Origin: Bifidobacterium leontopitheci
GTDB lineage: Bacteria; Actinomycetota; Actinomycetes; Actinomycetales; Bifidobacteriaceae
Assembly: GCF_009193355.1 (NCBI RefSeq)
Contig: NZ_WBVT01000004.1
Span: 1-64,000 of the forward strand
DNA length: 64,000 bases
Reading direction: 5' to 3'
Of the stretch, positions 49,703 through 57,633 are shown piece after piece. The notes beneath the pieces are model-generated. The model did not search any database. It had not been told where the DNA came from and was given only the letters and a program-made list of their open reading frames with translations. The translations under genes were made by a program, and so were the position numbers. The number at the start of each line of letters is the position of its first letter. The stretch's first letter is position 1.

Positions 49703-49920
49703 TGCCCCTGCTGGCGGGGGCTGTCGGCGAAGCCGACTGGGGGTGGTGCGCTTCGCGCGAGAACCTTGGCTGCTGATCACGGCGGCCTTTTCACCGAAAG
49801 GCCAGTTCGGGCGTCAATCGTCCAGTGCGGGTGACCACCCTCAGTCTCGCTGCGCTCGACAGCTCCCGCCGGCGGGAGCGGGATTCTCGTTTCGTTCGTT
49901 CCCGCCGGCGGGAGCGGAGG
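49703..49920. repeat. Family B repeats, CCGCCGGCGGG variant
   Basis: Plus-orientation copy 49703-49749 (CTGTCGGCGAAGCCGACTGGGGG), inverted copy about 49829-49883, and an extra CCCGCCGGCGGGAGCGG hairpin at 49899-49915. Same architecture as other family B copies with different stems; the closest relative is 62779-62881. Confidence 0.75.
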
Positions 49921-49957
49921 CGCAGTGGCTCTCCCACGCATCCCCGCCCGCATACGC

Positions 49958-49984
49958 AAAAGCCCCGCGTTGTGCGGGGCTTTC
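49958..49984 (-). terminator. FKBP gene terminator
   Basis: Arms AAAGCCCCGC / GCGGGGCTTT, followed by TTGCG on the minus strand, 30 bases beyond the stop. Confidence 0.85.
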
Positions 49985-50013
49985 TCGCTATCGACCGGGA
50001 TTCCGGCCGTCTG

Positions 50014-51006
50014 TCAGTAGGCGGCGAGGATGTCGACCACGAAGACGAGCGTCGAGTTCGCCGGGATCGAGCCGGCGGCCTTGTTGCCGTAGCCGAGGTC
50101 CGGCGGAATCACGAGCAGCACCTGCGAGCCGACCGTCTGGCCGACCATGCCCTGCTGCCAGCCTTCGATCACCGTGTTCGAGCCGCCGCTGTACGTGTCG
50201 GCGTCGAGCGTCGTGTTCTTGTCCCACGAGGAGTCGAACTGCTTGCCGTCAAGCAGCCAGCCGGTGTACTTCACCTTCACGGTGTTCTTGTTCGTGACCG
50301 TCTTGCCCTTGCCCTTGATGAGCGTCTGCGCGACCAGCTTGTCGCTGCCCTTGTAGCCGTTCATCGTGATCGACGGCTTGCCGTCCTTCGCGCGCGTCAC
50401 CTTCGGCAGATTGGCGGGCACGTCCTTGACCTCCTCGCCGGTGGCCTTCGTGTAGTCCTTCGACTTGGAGACGAACGTGAGCACCATGATGTACGAGGTG
50501 CCCGAGGAGTTCGAGTCGTTCACGCCGAACGCGATCGTCGTGTTGAGCTTGCGGCCCACGAGCAGTTCTCGGTAGGCGGCGGTGACGTTCTGGTTGGACA
50601 GGTCGAGGGAGCAGTCCGGGGTGTTCTTCTCCCACGTGCTGTCCAGTTCGGAGCCGTCCTTCACGCTGATGGCGATGCCCTGCGAGCAGACGCGGTCGTC
50701 GTTGCCGATGACGGCTCCGTTGCCGTTCTGCAGTACCGCGTAGCTGTTGTTGTCGACCGACTTGGGGGTCTTGAACGCGATGGTCGGCTTCTTGCCGAGC
50801 TCGCCGGTCGCGGTGATGCCCGGAATCTGCTTCATGTCCTTCAGGGCGCTGGTGTCGGACGACTGGGACGAGGTGGAGTCCGACTTCTTCGACGAGGAGT
50901 CCGAGTCGTTCGACCCGCCGCACGCGGCCAGGGTGATGCACATGCCCGCCGCGCAGACGGCTGCGAGTGCGCGCGGGACGATGGATGTGAGTGTGAACTT
51001 ACGCAT
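50014..51006 (-). CDS. FKBP-type peptidyl-prolyl isomerase lipoprotein
   Basis: Membrane-anchored foldase (330 aa). Lipobox LAAC near residue 29 after a typical signal. The C-terminal FKBP domain (about 235-330) has VKVKYTGWLLDGKQFDSSWD, VIEGWQQGMVGQTVGSQVLL and IPPDLGYGNKAAGSIPANST. A second, degenerate FKBP-like segment lies at about 100-200, including ISVKDGSELDSTWEKNTPD. A Ser/Asp-rich linker follows the lipid anchor. It is divergent from the next gene with a ~90-bp shared promoter region. Confidence 0.93.
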   Translation of the reverse strand: MRKFTLTSIVPRALAAVCAAGMCITLAACGGSNDSDSSSKKSDSTSSQSSDTSALKDMKQIPGITATGELGKKPTIAFKTPKSVDNNSYAVLQNGNGAVIGNDDRVCSQGIAISVKDGSELDSTWEKNTPDCSLDLSNQNVTAAYRELLVGRKLNTTIAFGVNDSNSSGTSYIMVLTFVSKSKDYTKATGEEVKDVPANLPKVTRAKDGKPSITMNGYKGSDKLVAQTLIKGKGKTVTNKNTVKVKYTGWLLDGKQFDSSWDKNTTLDADTYSGGSNTVIEGWQQGMVGQTVGSQVLLVIPPDLGYGNKAAGSIPANSTLVFVVDILAAY

Positions 51007-51098
51007 GACCTCAACACTAGCGGCAAACCATGATTTTCCGGTGGCGATTTTCCGCTCTCAGCCGCCGCTTAGACACCGCATAGTAGAATGGACAAGCT

Positions 51099-52478
51099 AT
51101 GAAAGATAAGAAACAGACGTCAACAGAGCATGAGCTTGACGAGCCGAAGCGCAAGAGCGCTGCTCGCCCGACCCGTCATGCCCGTTTCATGCGCGGCGTG
51201 GTGACGCCGATTTTCGGTCTTCTTGCCGTAGCCGCCATCGGTTTGGGCATCATGAACGCAACCTACTGGAAGCCCAGTTCCCAGATCACCGCGACGACCA
51301 GCGTCAAGGGGGCGCAGTACGTCGTCACCGATCCCGGCGTGCTGCCGCTGATCGACGACGCGGTGCGGATCACCGTGACCGCATCGGGCGGCACGTCAGG
51401 CACGACGTCATCTGGAAACACGTCGTCCGAGAACACGTCGTCCGACAGCACGTCGTCCGACACCGCCGATGCCGCGTCCGACGGCGTGTGCTTGGCCTTG
51501 GGCACGAACAAGGACGTGACCGGCTGGCTTGCCGGCAGCTCGTACATCCGCGTGACCGGCATGAGCGACTGGTCGACGCTGAGCTGGGAGAAAAGCGCGG
51601 CGCAGGGCTCGTCCGCAGCGGGCGACGGCGACGTGTCGTTCAAGGATTCCGACATGTGGTCGAAGACCGTCTGCGATCCGAGCAAGGTGACGCTCGACGC
51701 GAAGACCTCCGCCGACTCCGGCACCGTCGCGGTCATCGACCTCGGCAAGGCGACCAGCGCCAAGGTGAGCCTGCACTGGACGCGGCATCAGCTGCCCGAC
51801 TTCGCCATGCCGTTCTACTTCGCCGGTGGCCTGTTGGCCATCCTCGCGGTGCTGTCCGCCACGTTGTTCGCGGTGCCGCCGCATAAGCGCCGCAAGCGTG
51901 AGGTGGTCGGCAGCGCCGAGACCGCGGCCCAGGGCGAGGAGGTCGCCATCAGCGAGGCGCTCGCCGGCAGTCTGGCCGGGCTCAAGTCGGCGGTCAGTTT
52001 CAAGCCGAAATCGAAACGCCGCCGCCACGCCGCTCATCGTGCGGGCGCGCCGGCCGCAGCCGAGCCGGGCGGCGAAACGACGGACGGCTCCGATTCCGGC
52101 CAGCCGGTCGTCATCGATCCATCCAACCGCAACCTGGTCGCCGACCAGCAGGCGCAGAACGCCCAGCCGGACGATTCCGAGACGTCCGTGATCACGGCGA
52201 GCGAGCTGCAGGCGTATTTCGCGCGCCTGTCGGCCGAGAATTCCGAATACGAGTCCGACAGCGAGACAGCAGATGTCGAGTCGGCGGATGCCGAGACAGC
52301 AGACGACGAAACCGTGGACGGCGTCACGCTCGACGCTGCCGTAACGGATACCGCAAGCCGCCTGTCCGGTCTGCAGGGCGTCGCGACCGACAGCGACGTC
52401 AATCAGAACAACGACCAACACGATGATGTCGCTCACGACGATACGGACGGAAAGGAGACCGGACATGACGGCGAATGA
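51099..52478 (+). CDS. Membrane protein of unknown function
   Basis: Not recognised. The 459-aa product has a basic cytosolic N-terminus, a transmembrane helix near 34-53, an extracellular domain of about 180 residues with a Ser/Thr/Asn-rich repeat (NTSSENTSSDSTSSD), a second helix near 240-262, then a long acidic cytosolic tail. TAGAAT about ten bases before ATG 51099 suggests a near-leaderless start. Its 3' end overlaps the following lipoprotein gene by 14 bases, so the two are cotranscribed and probably form a complex. Confidence 0.75.
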   Translation: MKDKKQTSTEHELDEPKRKSAARPTRHARFMRGVVTPIFGLLAVAAIGLGIMNATYWKPSSQITATTSVKGAQYVVTDPGVLPLIDDAVRITVTASGGTSGTTSSGNTSSENTSSDSTSSDTADAASDGVCLALGTNKDVTGWLAGSSYIRVTGMSDWSTLSWEKSAAQGSSAAGDGDVSFKDSDMWSKTVCDPSKVTLDAKTSADSGTVAVIDLGKATSAKVSLHWTRHQLPDFAMPFYFAGGLLAILAVLSATLFAVPPHKRRKREVVGSAETAAQGEEVAISEALAGSLAGLKSAVSFKPKSKRRRHAAHRAGAPAAAEPGGETTDGSDSGQPVVIDPSNRNLVADQQAQNAQPDDSETSVITASELQAYFARLSAENSEYESDSETADVESADAETADDETVDGVTLDAAVTDTASRLSGLQGVATDSDVNQNNDQHDDVAHDDTDGKETGHDGE

Positions 52479-53520
52479 GACGACCATGAACAGGCCGACG
52501 GCCGGCAGGCGCACCATGCGCAGGCGGCTCACCTGCGCCACGGCGGCCGCGCTCGCGCTGATGACGATGCTCAGCGGCTGCGAGGGCAAGGTGCCGAAGA
52601 CCGCCGCGCCGACCGTGAAGGACAGCGAGATCATCGACGTGACCGTCAGCAGGGAGCGGCAGATTCGTAAGAACATCCTCGACGTGCTCAAGCAGGCCGA
52701 CGAGACCAAGGACGCCACCGGGCTCGCGGCGCGCGTCTCCGGGCCGCAGCTGCAGATCCGCACCAGCCAGCTGAACATCGCGAAGGCGACGAACAGCGAC
52801 ATCAGCGCCCGCGCCACCATCCCCGACAAGGCCGAGCAGGTCATCATCCCCACCAACAACGAGTGGCCGCGCGTGATCTACACGATCACCACCACCACCG
52901 AGGACCAGCAGGCCAAGCGGTTGCTGGTCCTGCGTCAGGAGTCCGCGCGGCAGAACTACAAGCTGTGGGCGATGACAAGGCTGCTCGAGGACGTGTCGCT
53001 GCCGAAGTTCGCAGTCGCCGACCAGGGCAACACCATGGGCGACGCCGACGACGACAATCTGGTGATGACGCCCAGGCAGGCGGTCGAGCGGTATGCCGAC
53101 GTGTTGCAGAACGGCGACAAGAGCGAGTATGCGTCCAGCTTCTCCAACGACCAGTTCCGCCAGTCGCTGGCCAAGCAGTACAGCGACGTGCAGGTGGGCG
53201 TGGCGCGCAACAACGGCACGCAGCAGCAGGCGTTCACGCCGGTCACCGACCAGATCGCCGTGATGCGGTCCACCGCGGACGGAGGCGACCTGGTGGTGGC
53301 GCAGATCAACTGCGACTGGACGCGCACGATGGGCGAGGGGCGCGAGTCGCGGCCCGCGTCCGACGACGAGAAGGTGCTGTTCGGCAGCACGAAGGCGACG
53401 AGTTCGCTGGTCGCCACGTACGTGAACGTCGTGGCGATCTACGTGCCGCTGGCCAACTCCAAGGAGAAGGCCACGGTCGTCGCCGCCGACCAGCAGGTCG
53501 TGAGCGTGAAGGCGAAGTGA
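52465..53520 (+). CDS. Lipoprotein of unknown function
   Basis: A 351-aa protein with a twin-arginine-like basic start (TMRRRLTCATAAALALMTML) and lipobox LSGC. The mature part is soluble, mixed alpha/beta, with VIYTITTTTEDQQAKRLLVL and a second half starting near MTPRQAVERYADVLQNGDKS that resembles NTF2-like folds. AAGGAG lies eight bases before ATG 52465. It is coupled to the upstream membrane-protein gene by a 14-bp overlap. Function unknown; a cell-envelope role is likely. Confidence 0.78.
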   Translation: MTANETTMNRPTAGRRTMRRRLTCATAAALALMTMLSGCEGKVPKTAAPTVKDSEIIDVTVSRERQIRKNILDVLKQADETKDATGLAARVSGPQLQIRTSQLNIAKATNSDISARATIPDKAEQVIIPTNNEWPRVIYTITTTTEDQQAKRLLVLRQESARQNYKLWAMTRLLEDVSLPKFAVADQGNTMGDADDDNLVMTPRQAVERYADVLQNGDKSEYASSFSNDQFRQSLAKQYSDVQVGVARNNGTQQQAFTPVTDQIAVMRSTADGGDLVVAQINCDWTRTMGEGRESRPASDDEKVLFGSTKATSSLVATYVNVVAIYVPLANSKEKATVVAADQQVVSVKAK

Positions 53521-53570
53521 CGCGGCCCGCGGCTACGGCTGTGCGGCTGACGGTTTGATGATTGAGATGA

Positions 53571-53608
53571 CGATGTGGCGGTCGGCGAACGAGCCGGCCG
53601 CCACATCG
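53571..53608 (+). terminator. Hairpin after lipoprotein gene
   Basis: Arms CGATGTGGCGGTCGGC / GCCGGCCGCCACATCG with loop GAACGA and one mismatch. It is followed by CGTTTAC, a weak T-run, so probably a terminator. Confidence 0.65.
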
Positions 53609-53683
53609 CGTTTACGGCTATAGTGGAACGCGGTATCGCACGTGTGGCGGCGTGCATGAGACGTGATATGGAGGCACAGGCAT

Positions 53684-54661
53684 ATGGCACAGCAGCAGGA
53701 GTTCCATCCCGGACTGTCGCTCGCGGGCGCGGTCGATCTTGAATCGTTGAAGCATCAGGTCAAGGCCGAACCCGGTCAGGCCGGCGGCGCGCCGGCGGCG
53801 GGCGGCTACGTCATCGACACCACGGAGAACACGTTCCAGTCGATGGTGCAGACCTCGGCCACGTTCCCGATCCTGCTGCTCCTGTGGATCCCCACCGACG
53901 ACCGGCTGTTCCCCATGGCCCGCGCGCTCGGCGACGCGGTGAACGGCCTCAAGGGCCAGATTCAGCTCTCCCGCATCGACATCTCCAAGTATCCGTCGAT
54001 CGCGCAGGCGTTCCAGGTACAGGGCGCGCCGGCCCTGTTCGCGCTGATCGGCGGCCGTCCGATGCCGATCCTGCAGGGTCTGCCGGGTGACGACGAGCTC
54101 AAGCAGATCACCGATCAGGTGATTCCGAAGCTCATTTCGGTCGCGCAGCAGTCCGGCGTGACCGGCACCGCGCCCTATTCCGGCGATCCGAACGACGCCG
54201 GCGACGGCGGTGACGGCACGGGTGCCGCCGGTGCGGCCGCCCAGGCGGTGCCGCCGGAACATCAGCAGGCGCATCAGCTCGCGCAGCAGGGCGACTACGC
54301 CGGCGCGGCGGCGGCCTACGCGCAGGTGCTCGAGGCCGATCCGAACGACAAGCTGGCCGCGCGCGAACGCGCCAAGGCGCTGCTGCTGGCCCGCTCTGCC
54401 GATGCGGACGTGCGCGAGGTGCGCAAGGCGGCCGCCGACCGTCCGGATGACGTGGACGCGCAGCTCGCCGTCGCCGACGTGGACATGATCGGCGGCCAGA
54501 TCGAGGACGCGTTCTCGCGGCTGCTGGATTATCTTGCCGCCGGCCACAGCGATCAGGTGGAGCCGGTGCGCAAGCGGCTGCTCGAATACTTCCAGATCCC
54601 CGAGGCGAACGACGAGCGCGTCAAGCGTGCGCGCCGCCGTCTCGCCACGCTCATGTACTGA
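53684..54661 (+). CDS. CnoX/YbbN-like thioredoxin-fold TPR protein
   Basis: Chaperone-like protein (325 aa). The thioredoxin-fold domain is near 45-155 with FPILLLLWIPTDDRLFPMAR, where the CxxC is replaced by PTDD, so it cannot act as a disulfide reductase. FQVQGAPALFALIGG has the cis-proline. After a Gly/Ala/Asp linker, TPR-like helices follow (HQQAHQLAQQGDYAGAAAAY, DPNDKLAARERAKALLL). It resembles E. coli CnoX/YbbN, a holdase. ATG 53684 is favoured with GGAGG upstream. Confidence 0.85.
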   Translation: MAQQQEFHPGLSLAGAVDLESLKHQVKAEPGQAGGAPAAGGYVIDTTENTFQSMVQTSATFPILLLLWIPTDDRLFPMARALGDAVNGLKGQIQLSRIDISKYPSIAQAFQVQGAPALFALIGGRPMPILQGLPGDDELKQITDQVIPKLISVAQQSGVTGTAPYSGDPNDAGDGGDGTGAAGAAAQAVPPEHQQAHQLAQQGDYAGAAAAYAQVLEADPNDKLAARERAKALLLARSADADVREVRKAAADRPDDVDAQLAVADVDMIGGQIEDAFSRLLDYLAAGHSDQVEPVRKRLLEYFQIPEANDERVKRARRRLATLMY

Positions 54662-54699
54662 GCGTGGCGAGACGTCACGCTGCTCGCCCGGCCCGCCCA

Positions 54700-54750
54700 T
54701 GGCCCCCTCGGTGGAGGGGGCTGTCAGCGAAGCTGACTGGGGGAGCGCCA
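54700..54750 (+). repeat. Family B repeat
   Basis: CCCCCTCGGTGGAGGGGG then GCTGTCAGCGAAGCTGACTG and GGGGAGCG. A family A half-palindrome (54672-54690) is directly upstream. Confidence 0.85.
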
Positions 54751-54808
54751 GCGGCCGAAGGTCGCCCGGAACATAGCCTCCCGATGGCCTATCCCCGGCG
54801 GATGCCGG

Positions 54809-55438
54809 TCAGCGCGAGATGCGGTTCTTGCCGAACAGCGTCTGGAACCGCGGGCCCTCCTGCGCGAGCTCGCGGCGGAAATCGTTGGCCCATTGCGAGA
54901 ACGGATGCCCGGCGAGCCCGTCGTTGCTGAAGCGCGGCTGGTCGGTCACCTCGGTCACGCAGAACGACGGGATCTGCAGGTTCGTCACCGGGCCGCTACG
55001 CTCCGCCTCCGCGATGACGAGCGGCGCGTTCGCCCCGCCGAACACGTCGATGCTCCAGCCGTCCTCGCCGATCCATGCGGAGAACCGGTTCTTGATGATG
55101 GGCGCCCCGCCACGCATCATGAGTTCGGCGGCGATGCGCGCGTCGATCTCGCGTTCCGCCTCATACCGGGTGCCGCCCACGGACGGGCCTTTGACGGTGA
55201 CGAACGCCTCGTTGAACTTGTCGCGATACCGTTGCAGCACGGTCAGCGGATCGGTCTGCGCGGTCATGTCGATGCGCAGCGACCGTGTTTGCAGCCGCAC
55301 GCGCAACGCATAGTTGCCGTCATGCACGTAGTAGCTCTGCACGATGAGATGCGGTGCGTCGCCGTCGTCCAGTTCGCGCGGCAGCGCGCGGCAGTAGAAC
55401 CGCCGCTCGTACTCGAAGTCGTTCATAGCGATGTCCAT
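54809..55438 (-). CDS. CYTH domain protein
   Basis: Member of the CYTH (CyaB/thiamine-triphosphatase) superfamily. The N-terminal NDFEYERRFYCRAL has the E-x-E-R-R variant of the ExExK signature, followed by the beta-strand arginine/lysine pattern NYALRVRLQTRSLRIDMTAQ, FVTVKGPS and TRYEAEREIDARI. Such tunnel proteins hydrolyse or cyclise triphosphates; the substrate here is unknown. Start at 55438 lies 8 bases after TACACT on the minus strand, giving a leaderless mRNA; the ATG at 55426 is possible. Confidence 0.8.
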   Translation of the reverse strand: MDIAMNDFEYERRFYCRALPRELDDGDAPHLIVQSYYVHDGNYALRVRLQTRSLRIDMTAQTDPLTVLQRYRDKFNEAFVTVKGPSVGGTRYEAEREIDARIAAELMMRGGAPIIKNRFSAWIGEDGWSIDVFGGANAPLVIAEAERSGPVTNLQIPSFCVTEVTDQPRFSNDGLAGHPFSQWANDFRRELAQEGPRFQTLFGKNRISR

Positions 55439-55485
55439 ACCACCACAGTGTAGCCGGTGGGCGGCTGATTCGGGGGATGCGTGGC

Positions 55486-55513
55486 TTGCATTGGCCGCGC
55501 GATGGTGTATAGT
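55486..55513 (+). promoter_or_regulatory. tRNA-Arg promoter
   Basis: TTGCAT (55486-55491), 16-base spacer, TATAGT (55508-55513), 35 bases before the mature tRNA 5' end. Confidence 0.75.
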
Positions 55514-55548
55514 AATCAAGTTGCTTGCCATATGGCCGGCAATGGCTC

Positions 55549-55621
55549 GGGTTCGTAGCTCAGTGGATAGAGCGTCTGTCTCCGGAACAGAAGGTCGTGG
55601 GTTCGAATCCCATCGAGCCCA
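55549..55621 (+). tRNA. tRNA-Arg (CCG)
   Basis: 73-nt cloverleaf: acceptor GGGTTCG/CGAGCCC, D-arm AGCTCAGTGGATAGAGC, anticodon loop CTCCGGA with CCG, T-arm GTGGGTTCGAATCCCAT. CCA is not encoded. Confidence 0.97.
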
Positions 55622-55627
55622 CGGAAT

Positions 55628-55668
55628 GCCCGCTCACTCGCGCGATTGCGCCGGGGGAGCGGGCTTTT
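55628..55668 (+). terminator. tRNA-Arg terminator
   Basis: Arms GCCCGCTC / GAGCGGGC followed by TTTT, seven bases after the tRNA. Confidence 0.85.
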
Positions 55669-55707
55669 GCGTATGCGGCGGTCCTGACCGCATCATGTCA
55701 CGATCTC

Positions 55708-55965
55708 ATCGACAAACCGTACTCGTAGGACGTGCTACGAGTACGGTCCGTCGAGAATGATGCGACGTAACGTATCCGGACGGGGCGGTACGAGTACGTT
55801 CGGTCAAGAAAACCTGACGAACCGTACTCGGACGGGTGCTGCGAGTACGGTCCGTCGAGAATGATGCGACGGAACGTATCCGGACGGGGCGGTACGAGTA
55901 CGTTCGGTCAAGAAAACCTGACGAACCGTACTCGTGGGCGTGTTACGGGTACGTTCCGTCGAAGG
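55708..55965 (+). repeat. Array 2 of 52-bp palindromic units (5 units)
   Basis: CGTACTCG/CGTATCCG left arms at 55718, 55771, 55823, 55875 and 55927 (spacing 53, 52, 52, 52). Units alternate between two types: type 1 (units 1, 3, 5) and type 2 (units 2, 4), the two type-2 units being almost identical. Linkers are GAGAATGATGCGAC or CAAGAAAACCTGAC. It lies between tRNA-Arg and tRNA-Leu; about 70 bp of unrelated sequence separates it from the latter. Confidence 0.9.
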
Positions 55966-56043
55966 GGAGGACCACCGTTTGGCGGCTGAAACGCGAAGTG
56001 CGGCATGGAGCCGATCAGCTTCATGCCGCACTTCGCGAAATCA

Positions 56044-56134
56044 TGGTGTCCGAGATGGGACTTGAACCCACACGCCTGTATAAAATAGGCACAAGCACCT
56101 CAAGCTTGCGCGTCTACCATTCCGCCACTCGGAC
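56044..56134 (-). tRNA. tRNA-Leu (GAG)
   Basis: 91 nt with encoded CCA. Acceptor GTCCGAG/CTCGGAC, anticodon stem CAAGC-TTGAGGT-GCTTG with GAG, a long variable arm (GTGCCTATTTTATACAGGC region) and T-arm GTGGGTTCAAGTCCCAT: a class II leucine tRNA. Confidence 0.96.
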
Positions 56135-56160
56135 AAGTGTCGTTGAGACAACGAGTGAAT

Positions 56161-56189
56161 ACTTTACCCACTTCATTGTCATATGTCAA
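56161..56189 (-). promoter_or_regulatory. tRNA-Leu promoter
   Basis: On the minus strand TTGACA (consensus -35; 56184-56189), 17-base spacer, TAAAGT (56161-56166), 26 bases before the tRNA. Confidence 0.85.
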
Positions 56190-56377
56190 CATCGTGGCGT
56201 CGTCGGCAAGTCGCGGCGTGACGTTCTGCTGTCTGTCACAGCGTGTACCTACCCGCTGTGACAGCAGGCGGCCGGCATGGCAAAGCCGCGCCGTCCGCCC
56301 CGTCACGCGGCTTTCGCCCGCCCCGTCACGCGGCTTTCGCCCGCCCCGTCACGCGGCTTTCGTCACGCGAGTTGCCG

Positions 56378-57391
56378 TCACGCGGCCTTCGGCACGGCGG
56401 TGCTTTCGCGCACCACGAGCCGGGTGGGCAGGATCAGGTAGTGGTCGTCCACGCTGTCAGCGCGTGCGTCGAGGATCATGTCGACGGCCTTGCGCGCGAT
56501 CAGGTCGAACGGCTGGTTGACGGTGGTGAGTGCCGGGTACAGGTATTCGCCGGGGTAGACGTTGTCGAAGCCGACGATGGAGAGGTCTTCGGGCAGCTGC
56601 ATGCCGCGCTGCCGGGCGGCGCGGTACACGTTGAGCGCGGTGGCGTCGTTGCAGGCGAAGATCGCCGTCGGCCGCTTGCCGGAGGGCAGGTCGAGCAGCG
56701 TGCAGGCGGCCTGGTAGCCGCGTTCCGGCGTGTAGTCGCCGTACGCGGTCAGCTCCGGGTCGGGTACGATGCCGGCGCGTCGCAGCGCGGTGGTGTAGCC
56801 GCCGTAGCGCGCCTGCGCGGACTCGGCGTTCTGCGGCCCGGTGATGATGCCGATGCGCTTGTGGCCGAGTTTGATGAGGTGCTCGGTGGCGATCAGGCCG
56901 CCGGTCCAGTTGTCGATGCCGACGCCGAGCGTGTCGGACGGCACCTCGCCCACCGGATCGATGATGACGAATGGAATGTTACGCGACCTGAGCAGTGATT
57001 TTTCCTCTTCCGTCACGGTGGAGAGGACGAGAATCACGCCCAGAGGGTTGCGGTTGAGGATTTCACGAAACGTTTCCTCGCTGCGCTTGCCGCGGCCGGT
57101 CTGGGTGATGGTGATGCCGATCGGCAGGGATTTCGCATATTTCGTGGTTTCCGCGATGATGGCGTTCGTGCCGTTCGCCATGACCTCGGTCAGCACGAGC
57201 TCGATGGTCTGCGACGTCTTCGTGGTGACCAGCGACTTGGTGTACCCGACGGACGCCATGATCGCCTCGATGCGTTCGCGTGTCTCGCGTGACACGCCTT
57301 CGCGCCCGTTGATGACCTTGGATACGGTGGCATTGGATACGCCGGCGAGTCGTGCGATTTCGCTGACTTTCGGCTTCTTGGCGTCGTTCAT
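56378..57391 (-). CDS. LacI family transcriptional regulator of the fucose cluster
   Basis: Sugar-responsive repressor (337 aa). Helix-turn-helix KVSEIARLAGVSNATVSKVI followed by the hinge helix region; then a periplasmic-binding-type core, with VIIDPVGEVPSDTLGVGIDN and STVEGFDN-like features (DLSIVGFDNVYPGEYLYPAL). AGAGG lies upstream of ATG 57391. It is divergent from the L-fuconate dehydratase operon, so it probably represses that operon and releases on an L-fucose-derived ligand. The assignment to fucose rests on context. Confidence 0.92.
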   Translation of the reverse strand: MNDAKKPKVSEIARLAGVSNATVSKVINGREGVSRETRERIEAIMASVGYTKSLVTTKTSQTIELVLTEVMANGTNAIIAETTKYAKSLPIGITITQTGRGKRSEETFREILNRNPLGVILVLSTVTEEEKSLLRSRNIPFVIIDPVGEVPSDTLGVGIDNWTGGLIATEHLIKLGHKRIGIITGPQNAESAQARYGGYTTALRRAGIVPDPELTAYGDYTPERGYQAACTLLDLPSGKRPTAIFACNDATALNVYRAARQRGMQLPEDLSIVGFDNVYPGEYLYPALTTVNQPFDLIARKAVDMILDARADSVDDHYLILPTRLVVRESTAVPKAA

Positions 57392-57492
57392 CGGAGAACC
57401 TCTTTTCGCGTGAGCGATGGTGTCGTGGCGGAAAGGACGGACCGCTCTGTTCCGTCACTACATTTCCATTGTAAACCTATTCGGAGAAAAAC

Positions 57493-57542
57493 AAAGAAAA
57501 TTTCTGAAATAATTTGGTACTTTTCACGAAAGGCGATACACT
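57493..57542 (+). promoter_or_regulatory. Fucose operon promoter with candidate LacI operators
   Basis: AAAGAAAATTTC (57493-57504) and ACTTTTCACGAAA (57519-57531) precede the -10 TACACT (57537-57542). Both motifs recur before the transporter gene at 63082-63141 (the second as ACTTTTCTCGAAA). TTTC-n2-GAAA is palindromic with a central CG step in part, as LacI-family operators usually are. Confidence 0.65.
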
Positions 57543-57633
57543 GATAACCAACAGACAACCAAGAACGCAACGGCACCGCACATGACGCAGTCCATGGGCG
57601 CAGCGGCCGTAACCGCCCGGCGAAGGAGCCACC

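Noticed and set aside
55549-56134. Integration site or prophage at the tRNA cluster
   Set aside because: No integrase, no direct repeat of a tRNA 3' end, and the intervening sequence is the 52-bp array.
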